Shown piece by piece: positions 35,205-44,500 of a stretch of DNA of 64,000 nt (positions are counted from its first letter, which is position 1; each line of letters opens with the position of its first letter). A program made the position numbers and the translations under genes. Source of the DNA: JAAFIW01 sp031414805 (lineage in GTDB: Bacteria; Pseudomonadota; Gammaproteobacteria; Burkholderiales; Burkholderiaceae_C); the NCBI GenBank assembly GCA_031414805.1, contig JANOQJ010000046.1:1-64000 (forward strand). Reading direction: 5' to 3'. Below the pieces are notes generated by a model that made no database searches, was not told where the DNA came from, and saw only the letters and a program-made list of their open reading frames with translations.

Positions 35205-35857
35205 AACACATCACCTGTTATTTCGACGTGATCTCGCCCTACGCCTACTTGGCGTTCGAGCACCTGCCCGTTGCGCTGGAAGGCTGCAGCTACAGCCTGC
35301 GCTACAAGCCGGTTTTGTTTGCTGGCCTGCTCAACCACCACGGCCAATTGGGCCCCGCCGAAATTCCAGGTAAACGCGAGTGGACTTACCGCCAGGTGCT
35401 GTGGCTGGCCCGCCAGCACGGCATTGCCCTGCACCCGCTGGCCGCGCACCCCTTCAATCCCTTGCCGCTGCTGCGCCTGGCCGTGGCCTGCAGCGCCAGC
35501 GGTGAGCCCAACCGCTACATCTGCGAAACGATTTTTCGCCACGTGTGGCGCAGTGGAGGCGACACGCCGCAAGACGCCGCCGACCCGCAACGCCTGGCTG
35601 CGCTCACCCAGCAACTGCAACCCGCGCGCGACCCGGCCAGCCCTGAGGTGAAGGCGCAACTCAAAACCCACACCGACGAAGCCATTGCCCTGGGCGTGTT
35701 CGGCGTGCCCACGTTTACGGTAGACGACCAGCACTTCTGGGGCCTGGACGCCCTGCCCATGTTGCGCGCCTGGATTGACGGCGACCCGTGGTTTGCTACC
35801 AGTGGCTGGCGCAACGCCGGTGACATTCCGGCGGGCGTACACCGGCCCCGCCCTTGA
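35201..35857 (+). CDS. 2-hydroxychromene-2-carboxylate isomerase-like DsbA-family protein
   Basis: This 218-residue protein has the kappa-glutathione-transferase/DsbA-like fold. The N-terminal 'CYFDVISPYAYLA' holds the glutathione-activating Ser, and 'GVFGVPTFTVDDQHFWGLD' is the thioredoxin cis-Pro region. Known members isomerise a naphthalene breakdown intermediate, but many are found without aromatic genes, as here. It overlaps the DUF1289 stop (ATGA). Confidence 0.87.
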   Translation: MKHITCYFDVISPYAYLAFEHLPVALEGCSYSLRYKPVLFAGLLNHHGQLGPAEIPGKREWTYRQVLWLARQHGIALHPLAAHPFNPLPLLRLAVACSASGEPNRYICETIFRHVWRSGGDTPQDAADPQRLAALTQQLQPARDPASPEVKAQLKTHTDEAIALGVFGVPTFTVDDQHFWGLDALPMLRAWIDGDPWFATSGWRNAGDIPAGVHRPRP

Positions 35858-35864
35858 GCTGGCT

Positions 35865-36362
35865 GTGACTGCAGCGTTCGATCTCCCCGTCACCGCCCAG
35901 ATCATTGCGTTCGTCCGCTCCATCGGCTTGCCGGCGGAGCTGGGCGAGGTGGCCGACGACGCTTTTCTACCCGGCATCAGCATCGCCCACGGCGGCCTGC
36001 GCATCGACCCCGCGCGCCTGCGCTTCCCCGGCGACCTGCTGCACGAAGCCGGCCACCTGGCCATGCTGCCCGCCGCCGAGCGCAGCCCGGTTGACGGTCG
36101 CTTGCCAGTCGAAGGCGGCCAGGAAATGGGCGCCATCGCCTGGTCATACGCCGCCGCGCTGCACCTCGGGCTGGACGCCGCAGTGGTTTTTCACGACGCC
36201 GGCTACAAGGGCGACGGGGCCTCACTGCGGGAGAATTTTCGGCAAGGCCATTACCTGGGCGTGCCGTACTTGCAATGGATTGGGCTGAGCTGGGAGGCGA
36301 ATCAGGCGGTGGCGCGGGGGCAGCGGGCTTATCCGCAGATGGTGCGGTGGTTGCGGGAGTGA
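35865..36362 (+). CDS. Hypothetical HExxH protein
   Basis: This is a probable protein of 165 residues from a GTG at 35865, 7 bp after the isomerase. The motif 'LHEAGHLAML' (His60, Glu61, His64) is a zincin-type metal site. The rest is not recognised. 'WSYAAALHLGLDAAVVFHDAGYKG' (residues near 94-117) could be a second helix-rich part. Earlier in-frame starts exist inside the isomerase gene. Confidence 0.65.
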   Translation: MTAAFDLPVTAQIIAFVRSIGLPAELGEVADDAFLPGISIAHGGLRIDPARLRFPGDLLHEAGHLAMLPAAERSPVDGRLPVEGGQEMGAIAWSYAAALHLGLDAAVVFHDAGYKGDGASLRENFRQGHYLGVPYLQWIGLSWEANQAVARGQRAYPQMVRWLRE

Positions 36363-36402
36363 GGATTTCACTTCGAAGCCCGTTAAGCATTAAATCGGGC
36401 CT

Positions 36403-36446
36403 TAGCCCTTGAATTGACTGCTCAAGTAGCTATTAAAAAAGGAGCA
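36403..36446 (+). repeat. Interspersed repeat copy 9
   Basis: TAGCCCTTGAATTGACTGCT followed by CAAGTAGCTATTAAAAAAGG. It lies in the gap between the convergent HExxH gene and the PemK-type toxin gene. Confidence 0.85.
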
Positions 36447-36489
36447 ACTCTTGTCGGTTCTCGATCTGATCCGTTGTCATATGCGTCAC

Positions 36490-36888
36490 CTACTCCCCCG
36501 TCAAAATCCTCAGCGCATCCTCCACACGCTTCATATGCGCCCTGCTGAGTTCTGCCAGCGGCTTGTCGCCCATCAAGCGCCGGTTTGAAATGGTGCGAAT
36601 CTGATCTAGCAGCAGATCAGTTTCATCCTTCATCTTGCCAATGGTGCCCAGAGACACACGCAGTGGGTAGCCATCACCCTGCGCATCGCGATACACCTGC
36701 GTGGTGCCGGGAATGACGATGGTGGTGGCGTGGCCTGCGGCGTTGAGGATGTTGGTTTGAATCACCAAGGCAGGTCTGCCACGTTTTCCAGGCTCTTCTT
36801 TGTGGGTTTGCGGTTCGAAATCAACTTCCCACAACTGGCCGCGTTGCACCCGTGCGGATTTACTCAAGACCGTCACCCGAAGCCGCAT
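36490..36888 (-). CDS. PemK/MazF-family toxin
   Basis: This 132-residue protein resembles MazF: 'RGQLWEVDFEPQTHKEEPGKRGRPALVIQ' is the N-terminal strand pair (residues about 16-44) and 'KDETDLLLDQIRTISNRRL' the conserved Asp/Gln region. It overlaps the antitoxin gene by 29 bases if started at the ATG; a TTG at 36867 would shorten the overlap. It is the second MazF-like protein in the window and is not closely similar to the first. Confidence 0.83.
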   Translation of the reverse strand: MRLRVTVLSKSARVQRGQLWEVDFEPQTHKEEPGKRGRPALVIQTNILNAAGHATTIVIPGTTQVYRDAQGDGYPLRVSLGTIGKMKDETDLLLDQIRTISNRRLMGDKPLAELSRAHMKRVEDALRILTGE

Positions 36889-37090
36889 CCATGGCTTCGT
36901 TTTCCAGCAGATGCTTCGCCGAAAGCTGTTGGGACAGATAGGTCATGCGCTCTTTCAGCACCCGCTCGTTTTTTTCGCGGACGGCTTCACGTAGGTACTC
37001 AGAACTGGGCATGTTGAACAGGCTGGCCAGCGATTTGGTTTGTTCTGCAAACTCGGATGTGGCGCGAAAAGACAATGTGGCAGCAGTCAT
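36860..37090 (-). CDS. Antitoxin partner of the PemK/MazF toxin
   Basis: This 76-residue protein begins 'MTAATLSFRATSEFAEQTKSL', with the strand-helix start of a ribbon-helix-helix antitoxin. A helical middle and an acidic tail ('ENEAMDAASGDGLE') follow. GGAGC lies before the ATG. It overlaps the toxin gene, as expected of a coupled pair. Confidence 0.78.
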   Translation of the reverse strand: MTAATLSFRATSEFAEQTKSLASLFNMPSSEYLREAVREKNERVLKERMTYLSQQLSAKHLLENEAMDAASGDGLE

Positions 37091-37233
37091 GATTTGCGCT
37101 CCATTTATGTAAAACGAAATTGTATGACGAATTTGTTATCGGTCTTGTAACGGTAACCGTGGCCGGGTTCATCCAACCCGCCAAACCAAGCCCGGATAAT
37201 CCGCACCTTCAACCACCCTCCAAAAGGAATCCC

Positions 37234-37701
37234 GTGCGAACCCTTCGCTTCACTGCTGCGATTTGTCTGTCCACCCTGGCCCTGGTCGCCTGTGCCCAAG
37301 CCCCAGCGACCACCAAAACCGTCGCCACCCCTGCCGCAGCTGCTGCACCCTCTGCAACAGCCCCCGTCACCACCAAGAGCGGCCTGATCTACCAGTCGCT
37401 CAAAGAAGGCACCGGTGCCAGCCCTGCAGCCACCGACACCGTGAAGGTTCACTACAAGGGCACCTTCCCGGCCGACGGCAAAGAGTTCGACAGCTCCTAC
37501 AAGCGCGGCGAGCCGACTGAGTTTCCGCTGAACCGCGTGATTCCCTGCTGGACCGAAGGCGTGCAGCTGATGAAGCCGGGTGGCAAAGCCAAGCTGACCT
37601 GTCCACCGGCGATTGCTTATGGTGCCAATGGCGCCGGCGGCGTGATTCCGCCAAATGCCACGCTGAATTTCGAGATCGAGTTGATTTTGGTGAAGAAGTA
37701 A
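37234..37701 (+). CDS. FKBP-type peptidyl-prolyl isomerase lipoprotein
   Basis: This 155-residue protein has a GTG start with AAAGGA upstream. The N-terminal leader has a lipobox 'LVAC' with Cys20, so it should be an envelope lipoprotein. After an Ala/Pro/Thr linker the FKBP domain runs from 'SGLIYQSLKEGTG' to the end, with 'VHYKGTF', 'FDSSYKRGEP' and 'IPPNATLNFEIELI'. It probably helps fold outer-membrane or periplasmic proteins. It converges with the serine hydrolase gene, with only 19 bp between the stops. Confidence 0.9.
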   Translation: MRTLRFTAAICLSTLALVACAQAPATTKTVATPAAAAAPSATAPVTTKSGLIYQSLKEGTGASPAATDTVKVHYKGTFPADGKEFDSSYKRGEPTEFPLNRVIPCWTEGVQLMKPGGKAKLTCPPAIAYGANGAGGVIPPNATLNFEIELILVKK

Positions 37702-37720
37702 AAACCTGACACGGGCCCGT

Positions 37721-39031
37721 TCAGGGCCGGTTCAAGGTCGCTGCCAGCGCCGCAAACGCCCGCCTGTCCAGCGTGTGGGTGAACGCGGTGTTGGGCACCG
37801 GGTGGGACGACAGTTTCACCACCACCAACTCGGCTTTGGCGTTGATGTGTATGTGTTGCCCATGAAGCCCTTTGGCTTCAAACGTGTCGTCGGCATCGTG
37901 GGGAATCCACCACTGGTTGTGGTACGAGTAGCCCGCTCGCATCGGCATGCCTGCGGCTTTGAACTTTTCGGGATCAGCGCCCTTGCGGATTTCGGCAATG
38001 CTGGCGGCTGACAGCACCTGGCGGCCGTTGAATTGACCACCCTGACGCAGCATTTCTCCGAGCCGACCCAGGTCGCGCAGGGTGGCGTTGACGCCGATGC
38101 TGCTCAGCTGTGTACCCATACTGTCCATCCACACATAAGCGTCTTCCTGTGCACCCAGTGGTTCCCAGATGCGCTGCGACAACAACTGCGCATAGCTCTT
38201 GTTGGACATGCGCTGCATCAGCCAGCCAATCACCTCGGTGTCCACGGTTTTGTACTGAAAAGCTGTGCCGTGCTCGCCCTGTTTTTTAACGGTCTTCAAG
38301 AACTCCGTGACGGTTTTAGGGCCTGGGTAGTTGGCCGGTGTGGGCACCAGCCCCGCCGCGATGAGGTACTGAAAAATGCCCGAGGCAGGGTCGGCAAAGT
38401 TCTCCTGGTATTGCGCGCCTGTGGTCATGTCCAGCGTCTGCTGCACGGTGGCGTCGCCCCAGGCGCTGTCATTCAGTTCAGGTAGATAACTCGACACCAG
38501 CGCGCCCCCGTCGATCATGCCTTCGCGTATCAACTCGGTGGCCAACAATCCCGTTAGCGACTTGCTCATGGACCACAGCACATGCGGTTGGTGAGCCGCC
38601 ATGCCCACGTCGCTGCGTTCATAGACCACTTTGCCTCGGTGCAACACCAGCAGGCCATCGGTGTAGGTGTTGCGCTGCCAGTCGGCCAGGGTGGTTGGGT
38701 TTCCCTTGTCGTCGTCAAACGCCATAGCGTCCAACTCGCGCGGTGCACTGGGTAGCGGTGAGGCGTAATGGTTGCCCCGCCAGACGGCTGCCGTGGGGCC
38801 TAGCTCGCGCAGGTGGTGGAAGGCCCAGCGGGCGTTGGGGTATTTCAAGATCGTGGACAGCCGCACCACTTTGTCGGGCGGTGGCGGAAACCCCTGCATC
38901 AGCTGCAAGGTGACGGGGTTGGTTGACTCGGGTGGGGGCAGCGCGGGGGCTTGCTGGGCTTGCGCAGTGGGCAGCACCGACAGCGCGGCGGCCAGTGGAA
39001 TACAAGTGAATGCAAAGCGGAAAAATGACAT
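37721..39031 (-). CDS. Secreted beta-lactamase-like serine hydrolase (6-aminohexanoate-dimer hydrolase type)
   Basis: This 436-residue protein has a signal peptide ('AALSVLPTAQAQQ'). The SxxK nucleophile is Ser154-Met-Ser-Lys157 in 'LWSMSKSLTG', the Tyr motif is in 'AFQYKTVDTE', and a late 'HGQHIHINA' stands in for KTG. Gene length and the 'LWSMSKS' motif are like NylB-type hydrolases. The substrate is unknown; a periplasmic amidase or esterase role is likely. Confidence 0.85.
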   Translation of the reverse strand: MSFFRFAFTCIPLAAALSVLPTAQAQQAPALPPPESTNPVTLQLMQGFPPPPDKVVRLSTILKYPNARWAFHHLRELGPTAAVWRGNHYASPLPSAPRELDAMAFDDDKGNPTTLADWQRNTYTDGLLVLHRGKVVYERSDVGMAAHQPHVLWSMSKSLTGLLATELIREGMIDGGALVSSYLPELNDSAWGDATVQQTLDMTTGAQYQENFADPASGIFQYLIAAGLVPTPANYPGPKTVTEFLKTVKKQGEHGTAFQYKTVDTEVIGWLMQRMSNKSYAQLLSQRIWEPLGAQEDAYVWMDSMGTQLSSIGVNATLRDLGRLGEMLRQGGQFNGRQVLSAASIAEIRKGADPEKFKAAGMPMRAGYSYHNQWWIPHDADDTFEAKGLHGQHIHINAKAELVVVKLSSHPVPNTAFTHTLDRRAFAALAATLNRP

Positions 39032-39067
39032 ATTGATTCCTGATGTTGTGGTTGAAGTGGGTCTGCG

Positions 39068-39613
39068 TTAAACGAGGGGTTTCATGCCCAGCAAATGCCG
39101 GATGGCCGCCTCTGTGCGCTCGTACTGCCCTTCGCCAAAATGCTTGTATTGGGTGTTGCCCCGGGTATCCACCAGGTAGGTGGCGGGCCAATACTGGTTG
39201 GCATAGGCCTTCCAGGTGGCATAGCGGTTGTCTTGCGCCACAGGGTGCTTGATGCCCAGGCGTTTGATGGCGGCCTGCACGTTGGTGGTGGATTTTTCAA
39301 ACGGAAACTCGGGCGTGTGCACGCCAATCACCACCAGACCAGCCGACTGGTAAGTTGCAGCCCAGCGGTTGACATAAGGCAGGGTGCGCTGGCAGTTGAT
39401 GCAGGCGTACGTCCAGAAATCAACCAGCACCACGCGCCCACGCAGGCTGGTCAGGGTCAGGGGCGGCGAGTTCAGCCACTGGTCAATGCCGACAAACTCA
39501 GGCGCAGTGCCGTAGTCATGCAGGCTGGGCGCTGCTGCCACGCGCGATGCAGCGGCGGTGGCCAACACGGCGAGCAAGCTGCGGCGTGTGGGGGAAAACA
39601 CAGAAGATTTCAT
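39068..39613 (-). CDS. Thioredoxin-like protein, DipZ C-terminal type
   Basis: This 181-residue protein has a leader that resembles a Tat signal ('SPTRRSLLAVLATAAAS'). The redox motif is Cys71-Ile-Asn-Cys74 in 'FWTYACINCQRTLPYV', as in the thioredoxin part of DipZ. It starts two bases after the CcdA stop. The two genes together match a split DipZ: a membrane electron carrier and its periplasmic partner. Confidence 0.88.
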   Translation of the reverse strand: MKSSVFSPTRRSLLAVLATAAASRVAAAPSLHDYGTAPEFVGIDQWLNSPPLTLTSLRGRVVLVDFWTYACINCQRTLPYVNRWAATYQSAGLVVIGVHTPEFPFEKSTTNVQAAIKRLGIKHPVAQDNRYATWKAYANQYWPATYLVDTRGNTQYKHFGEGQYERTEAAIRHLLGMKPLV

Positions 39614-39615
39614 GC

Positions 39616-40317
39616 TTAAAGTCCGGTTAGGCCTTGGGGATAAAACTGGGTCAGCCAGACGGTGATAGGCCCGTCCAGCTGGAACAACATGGCCAACCCG
39701 ACGCCCACCACCAGCACGCCAAAGCCTTGCTGCAAGCGGTGGGTGTGGCGGGCCAACTGGCGAACACGGGTGGATGCGTGCTGGCCGCCGTAAGCAATCG
39801 CCAGCATGGGCAGCGCAGCACCGATGGCGTAGCACACCAGCAGCCAGGCGGCGCGGGTGTTGTCGGGCTCGGTGGCCACCAGCGTCAGGATGGAGCCGAG
39901 CACCGGGCCTGCGCATGGCGTCCACACCGCTCCGAGCGACAGGCCCAGCACCAAGCCACCCAGATTGCCGCTGCCTGCACGGTCTCCCAGGCTGCTGACG
40001 CGGTTAAGCCAGTCACTGCTGTGCATCGCCAGCCATTGGAAGGGTGTCGACCAGATCATCAGCACACCAAACACCACCAGCAGTCCTGCGGCCAGGTTGC
40101 GCAGCATGTCGGGCGTCAGACCCAGCACCTTGGAGAACGCATTGAACAGCAGCGCGACCGACGCAAAAGCGAGTGCAAAACCGGCAGCAATAAAGACGGG
40201 GCGGGCGCGGTGGTGCTGCCCCATCGAGGCACCCAACACCACCGGCAGCATGGGCAAAACGCAGGGCGCGGCCACGGTCAACATGCCGGCGGCTACAGCC
40301 AATACCGGGCTGGTCAC
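39616..40317 (-). CDS. CcdA-type membrane thiol-disulfide carrier
   Basis: This 233-residue protein has six hydrophobic helices. The two redox cysteines are Cys19 in 'AAPCVLP' and one in 'VWTPCAGPV' (near 137), each followed by Pro as in CcdA/DsbD. It passes electrons from cytoplasmic thioredoxin to periplasmic thioredoxins, here probably the next gene. It overlaps the DUF2147 gene by ATGA. Confidence 0.88.
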   Translation of the reverse strand: MTSPVLAVAAGMLTVAAPCVLPMLPVVLGASMGQHHRARPVFIAAGFALAFASVALLFNAFSKVLGLTPDMLRNLAAGLLVVFGVLMIWSTPFQWLAMHSSDWLNRVSSLGDRAGSGNLGGLVLGLSLGAVWTPCAGPVLGSILTLVATEPDNTRAAWLLVCYAIGAALPMLAIAYGGQHASTRVRQLARHTHRLQQGFGVLVVGVGLAMLFQLDGPITVWLTQFYPQGLTGL

Positions 40318-40745
40318 TGCCCGCTCTCCGCCGGGCCAGGGCGACGCCAGACCTGGGTTTTGCCAAACAACGGTAAGCCCACGTAGCCGTGCACCAGTAA
40401 CTGGTCAGGCGCCCCCAGCTTGACGGTGGCGCTGTAGAACTTGTCGTTTTCCCGGTTGTAAATGCGCCCTTTGAGCTGCCCATCGTCTGTCCGCAAGTCA
40501 GACAGAATCACCATGCCCAGGGGAGACGGCGCGTCGACCGGGGCTGCCGGGCCTGGGCCGCTCATCGCCCGGTTGGCTATTACGCGAACCACCTTGCCAC
40601 ACAACAGGTCGGCGCAAGGTGCGATTTCGACTTCCAGGTTGCCGCTTTCAACGATCCAGCGGCCCAGGTGTGTGGGCGCTGGGGTGGACTGGGCAAAAGC
40701 CAGTGGCAGGGCAACGATGGCCGCCAGGGCCAGACCGTGTTTCAT
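40314..40745 (-). CDS. DUF2147 secreted protein
   Basis: This 143-residue protein has a signal peptide ('MKHGLALAAIVALPLAFAQS') and the DUF2147 core: 'GRWIVESGNLEVEIAPCADLLCGKVV' near residues 30-55 and 'GRIYNRENDKFYSA'. The two Cys could form a disulfide. The family is of unknown function. As first gene of the CcdA/thioredoxin operon it may be a redox client or reporter of envelope state. It is divergent from a two-component system across a 164-bp gap. Confidence 0.82.
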   Translation of the reverse strand: MKHGLALAAIVALPLAFAQSTPAPTHLGRWIVESGNLEVEIAPCADLLCGKVVRVIANRAMSGPGPAAPVDAPSPLGMVILSDLRTDDGQLKGRIYNRENDKFYSATVKLGAPDQLLVHGYVGLPLFGKTQVWRRPGPAESGQ

Positions 40746-40909
40746 GTGATCTCCATGCAAGTTGATGAAGACACGATTGAATGCAGCTGGCGTATCGGGC
40801 CTGTGTCCTGCCCGGGCAGATTTGTATGCGGTCATGTACCGTGGAGCGCCAGACATGTTGAGATACATGGCAGGCGATACGGCACTGGCTATTCAGGTAC
40901 AAAGAACAA

Positions 40910-41650
40910 ATGGAAACAGCCGACCACATCCTGATCGTTGACGACGACCCCGGCATCCGTGAGCTGGTCACGCAGTACCTGCGCAAACAGGGTCTGCAGG
41001 CCAGCAGCGCTGCCGACGGGCCGCAAATGCGCCAGGTGCTGGCCACCCAGCGCATTGACCTCATGGTGCTGGACTTGATGCTGCCCGGGGTTGACGGCAT
41101 TGCCCTGTGTCGTGAGCTGCGCAGCCCCGGGCAGCCCCACCTGCCTATCTTGATGTTGACTGCGCGCAGCGACGAGGCCGACCGAATTCTGGGTCTGGAG
41201 TTGGGCGCCGACGATTACCTAACCAAGCCCTTTGCTGCGCGTGAGCTGCTGGCCCGCATCCGCGCAGTGCTGCGGCGCACCCGCATGCTGCCGCCCAACC
41301 TGGGCCGTACTGAGCCGGTCAGTCAAATCGGTTTTGGCGATTGGCGGCTGGACACCACGGCTCGCCACCTGTTGGATGCAGACGGCACGGTGGTGGCCCT
41401 GTCGGGCGCTGAATACCGCCTGCTGCGGGTACTGCTGGACCACCCCCAGCGCGTGCTCACGCGCGACCAGCTGCTCAACCTCACGCAGGGCCGCGAATCC
41501 GATGTGTTTGATCGGTCGATTGATTTGCTGGTCAGCCGCTTGCGCCAGCGGCTGCGCGATGAGGCCCGAGAAGCGCACTACATCAAGACCGTGCGCAACG
41601 AGGGCTATGTTTTTTGCGCGGCTGTCAGCAGTCAGGGTGTGGCGCAGTGA
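40910..41650 (+). CDS. OmpR-family response regulator
   Basis: This 246-residue protein has a receiver domain with Asp11-13 and the phosphorylation site Asp55, Thr in 'MLTARSD' and Lys in 'YLTKPF'. A C-terminal winged helix follows ('VALSGAEYRLLRVLLDHPQRV', 'DRSIDLLVSRLRQRL'). It is coupled to the kinase by GTGA. The nearest divergent target is the DUF2147-CcdA-thioredoxin operon, which makes that a reasonable candidate for control. Confidence 0.92.
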   Translation: METADHILIVDDDPGIRELVTQYLRKQGLQASSAADGPQMRQVLATQRIDLMVLDLMLPGVDGIALCRELRSPGQPHLPILMLTARSDEADRILGLELGADDYLTKPFAARELLARIRAVLRRTRMLPPNLGRTEPVSQIGFGDWRLDTTARHLLDADGTVVALSGAEYRLLRVLLDHPQRVLTRDQLLNLTQGRESDVFDRSIDLLVSRLRQRLRDEAREAHYIKTVRNEGYVFCAAVSSQGVAQ

Positions 41651-43023
41651 AGGCCTGGTTGCGCGGATGGCCTCAATCGTTGATGGGGCGGATCAGCCTG
41701 ATTCTGTTTGCTGGCTTGGCGCTGGCCCATGTGCTGTCGTTCTGGCTGGTGGTGATGGAGCGCAGCCTGGCGATGGGCGGGATGATGGTCAATTACCTGG
41801 CCAGCGATGTCGCCAGCTCGGTGGCTATTCTGGAACGCTTGCCGCCCGCAGAGCGCGCAGCCTGGCTACCCCGGCTGGAGCGACCCAACTACCGTCTGGC
41901 GCCACTTGAACACGGTGTTGCACTCAAGCCCAGTCAGTCTGCCTTGGCACAAGCGGTGGCCAGCGCCGTTGGGGCAGCTTTGGTGCCACCGCGCGACGTG
42001 CGTGTGGTGGACGTGGGTGACGCAGGTGCGCTGAGCGTGCAGCTTCGATTGGTGGACGGCGCTGCACTGGCGATTGAGCTGGCGCAGCCGCGCCTGCGCA
42101 TCTCGCCCTGGGTGCTGGCGGTGTTGGCACTACAACTCACGCTGTTGGCGGGGCTGAGTTGGTGGGCCGTCTCGCTCGCAACCCGACCGCTGCGGCGATT
42201 GGCGCAGGCCGCTGATGCCCTGAACCCGGCGCAACTCTCTCCCGCTCTCGCAGGTGCTCCTTTGTCTGAACAAGGGCCGCGTGAAGTGGCCGGCGCGGCC
42301 CGTGCGTTCAATGCCATGCAAGCGCGCATCCACGCCCATTTGAACGAGCGCATGCATATTCTGGCGGCGGTGTCGCACGACCTGCAGACCCCCATCACGC
42401 GCCTGCGCCTGCGCGCCGATTTGCTGGACGACACGGTGCTGCGCGACAAGCTGCATGCTGATCTCGCCGAGATGCAGGCCTTGGTGGAGCAGGGCATTTC
42501 GTATGCACGTTCGGCCCATGCGATGCAGGAGTCCACGCAGCGGGTCGAGTTGCAAGCCCTGATGGCCAGCCTGGTGGCCGACTACACCGACGCAGGCCAC
42601 GCGGTCAGCCTCACGCTGGGTGACCCCTCGCCGGGCCGTTGCCAAACACGACCGCAAGCGCTGCGGCGCGTGGTGTGCAACCTGGTAGACAACGCGTTGA
42701 AGTTCGCCGGTGCAGCCGAAATATCGCTGCAGGGCACGCCGGAAGGCGGCTGGCAGGTTTGCGTGCTGGACAGGGGGCCTGGCATCCCCGCGCAGGAGTT
42801 GGAAGCGGTGATGCAACCGTTTTACCGCGTCGAAAACTCGCGCAACCGAAGCACCGGTGGCACCGGCCTGGGCCTGGCGATTGCGCAACAGTTGGCCCTG
42901 GCGCTAGATGCCACCCTGACGCTGGCACCGCGCACCGGCGGCGGCTTGCAGGCCTGCCTGGTGTGTTGCCAAGGGCTGGAACCTGTGGCCTCACTGGAAC
43001 CCGCAATTGATAATGGCCTATGA
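41647..43023 (+). CDS. Membrane sensor histidine kinase
   Basis: This 458-residue kinase starts at the GTG of a GTGA overlap. It has membrane helices near residues 17-37 and 155-180 flanking a ~115-residue periplasmic sensor, then a HAMP linker. His244 is in the dimer domain ('AAVSHDLQTPITRLRLR'), and the ATPase domain has 'NLVDNALKF', 'DRGPGIP' and 'GGTGLGLAIAQQL'. The signal is unknown. Its stop overlaps the dbpA start (ATGA). Confidence 0.9.
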   Translation: MKAWLRGWPQSLMGRISLILFAGLALAHVLSFWLVVMERSLAMGGMMVNYLASDVASSVAILERLPPAERAAWLPRLERPNYRLAPLEHGVALKPSQSALAQAVASAVGAALVPPRDVRVVDVGDAGALSVQLRLVDGAALAIELAQPRLRISPWVLAVLALQLTLLAGLSWWAVSLATRPLRRLAQAADALNPAQLSPALAGAPLSEQGPREVAGAARAFNAMQARIHAHLNERMHILAAVSHDLQTPITRLRLRADLLDDTVLRDKLHADLAEMQALVEQGISYARSAHAMQESTQRVELQALMASLVADYTDAGHAVSLTLGDPSPGRCQTRPQALRRVVCNLVDNALKFAGAAEISLQGTPEGGWQVCVLDRGPGIPAQELEAVMQPFYRVENSRNRSTGGTGLGLAIAQQLALALDATLTLAPRTGGGLQACLVCCQGLEPVASLEPAIDNGL

Positions 43024-44440
43024 CCCTTACACCCGCCCGGCCCGACCCCCACAGTTTTCAGTCATTGCCGCTGAACCCCGCCACCCTTGCCAACCTGGCC
43101 CAGCTGGGCTATGCCGAGATGACCGCCATTCAGGCTGCCGCCCTGCCGCCCGCCCTGCTGGGCAAAGACTTGATTGCCCAAGCCAAAACCGGTAGCGGCA
43201 AAACGGCGGCTTTTGCCCTTGCCTTGCTCGCCAACCTCAACGCCAGAAGGTTTGCCGTGCAAGCCCTGGTGCTGTGCCCCACGCGTGAGCTGGCCGACCA
43301 GGTAACCACCGAAATTCGTCGACTGGCGCGTGCGGAAGAAAACACCAAGGTGGTCACGTTGTGCGGTGGCGTGCCCTTGCGCGGCCAAGTGGCCAGCCTG
43401 GAAAACGGCGCGCATGTGGTGGTGGGTACGCCGGGGCGGGTGATGGACCACCTGGAGCGCGGCAGCTTGACGCTGGAGGCGCTGAACACTCTGGTGCTGG
43501 ACGAAGCCGACCGCATGCTGGACATGGGGTTTTTTGACGACATCACCACCGTGGCCAAACAGTGCCCGAAAGAGCGGCAAACCCTGCTGTTCTCCGCCAC
43601 TTACCCGGAAGGCATTGCCAAGTTGAGCGCGCAATTCATGCGCTCCCCGCAGACCATCACAGTCGATGCGCAACACGACAGCAGCCAGATCGAGCAGCGT
43701 TGGTACGAAGTCAAGCCCAGTGAGCGCCTGCACGCCGTGAGCCTGCTGCTGAACACTTTCGCCCCGCCAGCACCCTGGCTTTCTGTAACACCAAGGCCCA
43801 GTGCCGCGACCTGGCCGCCGTGTTGCAAGCCCAGGGCTTTGTGGCTTTGGCGCTGTATGGCGAGCTGGACCAGCGCGAGCGCGACCAGGTACTGGTGCAG
43901 TTTGCCAACCGCAGTTGCAACGTGCTGGTGGCCACCGACGTGGCTGCGCGCGGGCTGGACATCCCCCAGCTGGCAGCGGTCATCAATGTCGACGTGACGC
44001 CCGATGCCGAAATTCATATCCACCGCATTGGCCGCACCGGACGGGCAGGCGAGCAAGGCCTGGCGCTGAATCTGGTCAGCATGAACGAGATGGGCAGCGT
44101 GGGGAAAATTGAAGTGCTGCAAGGCCACGCATCGCAATGGCACAAGCTCGACGCACTGACGCCGGCAAGCAAAACCCCGCTACGCCCCGCCATGACCACC
44201 CTGCAAATCGTCGGCGGCCGCAAAGAAAAAATCCGCGCTGGTGATGTGCTGGGTGCCCTCACCGGCGAGGCGGGGTTTGCCAAAGAGCAGATTGGCAAGA
44301 TCAACGTGAACGAGTTTTCCACCTACGTGGCGGTGGACTCGGCGATTGCGCAGGAAGCGTTGCAGCGGCTGAACGCCGGGCGCATCAAGGGCAAGAGCGT
44401 GAAGGTGAGGCTGCTGGATGGGGCGGCACCCGAAATTTAA
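43020..44440 (+). pseudogene. dbpA: DEAD-box RNA helicase DbpA, split by a one-base frameshift
   Basis: The N-terminal part has 'AQAKTGSGKTAAF' (Walker A), 'PTRELADQ', 'GTPGRVMDH', 'LDEADRML' and 'FSATYP'. The frame then breaks near 43762-43765 in a CCCC run: one more C restores 'PASTLAFCNTKAQCRDLAAV' and the whole C-terminal half. That half has 'VATDVAARGLDIPQL', 'HRIGRTGRAG' and the DbpA RNA-binding tail ('LQIVGGRKEKIRAGDVLGAL'). Without repair the first frame ends at 43997. DbpA remodels 23S rRNA during 50S assembly. The break is either a sequencing error in a homopolymer or a true recent mutation. Confidence 0.88.
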
Positions 44441-44455
44441 GTAAAATCGCCTCCA

Positions 44456-44497
44456 CCCCTTGTGGATATTGCTCAAGCAGCTATTGAATATATAGCA
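44456..44497 (+). repeat. Interspersed repeat copy 10
   Basis: CCCCTTGTGGATATTGCTCA followed by AGCAGCTATTGAATATATAG. It lies between the convergent dbpA and deaminase stops and may act as a bidirectional terminator or processing hairpin. Confidence 0.85.
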
Positions 44498-44500
44498 AAA

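Noticed and set aside
37714..37728. GGCCC-GTTCA-GGGCC hairpin between convergent stops as a bidirectional terminator
   Set aside because: The stem is short, has no T-run, and overlaps the hydrolase stop codon.
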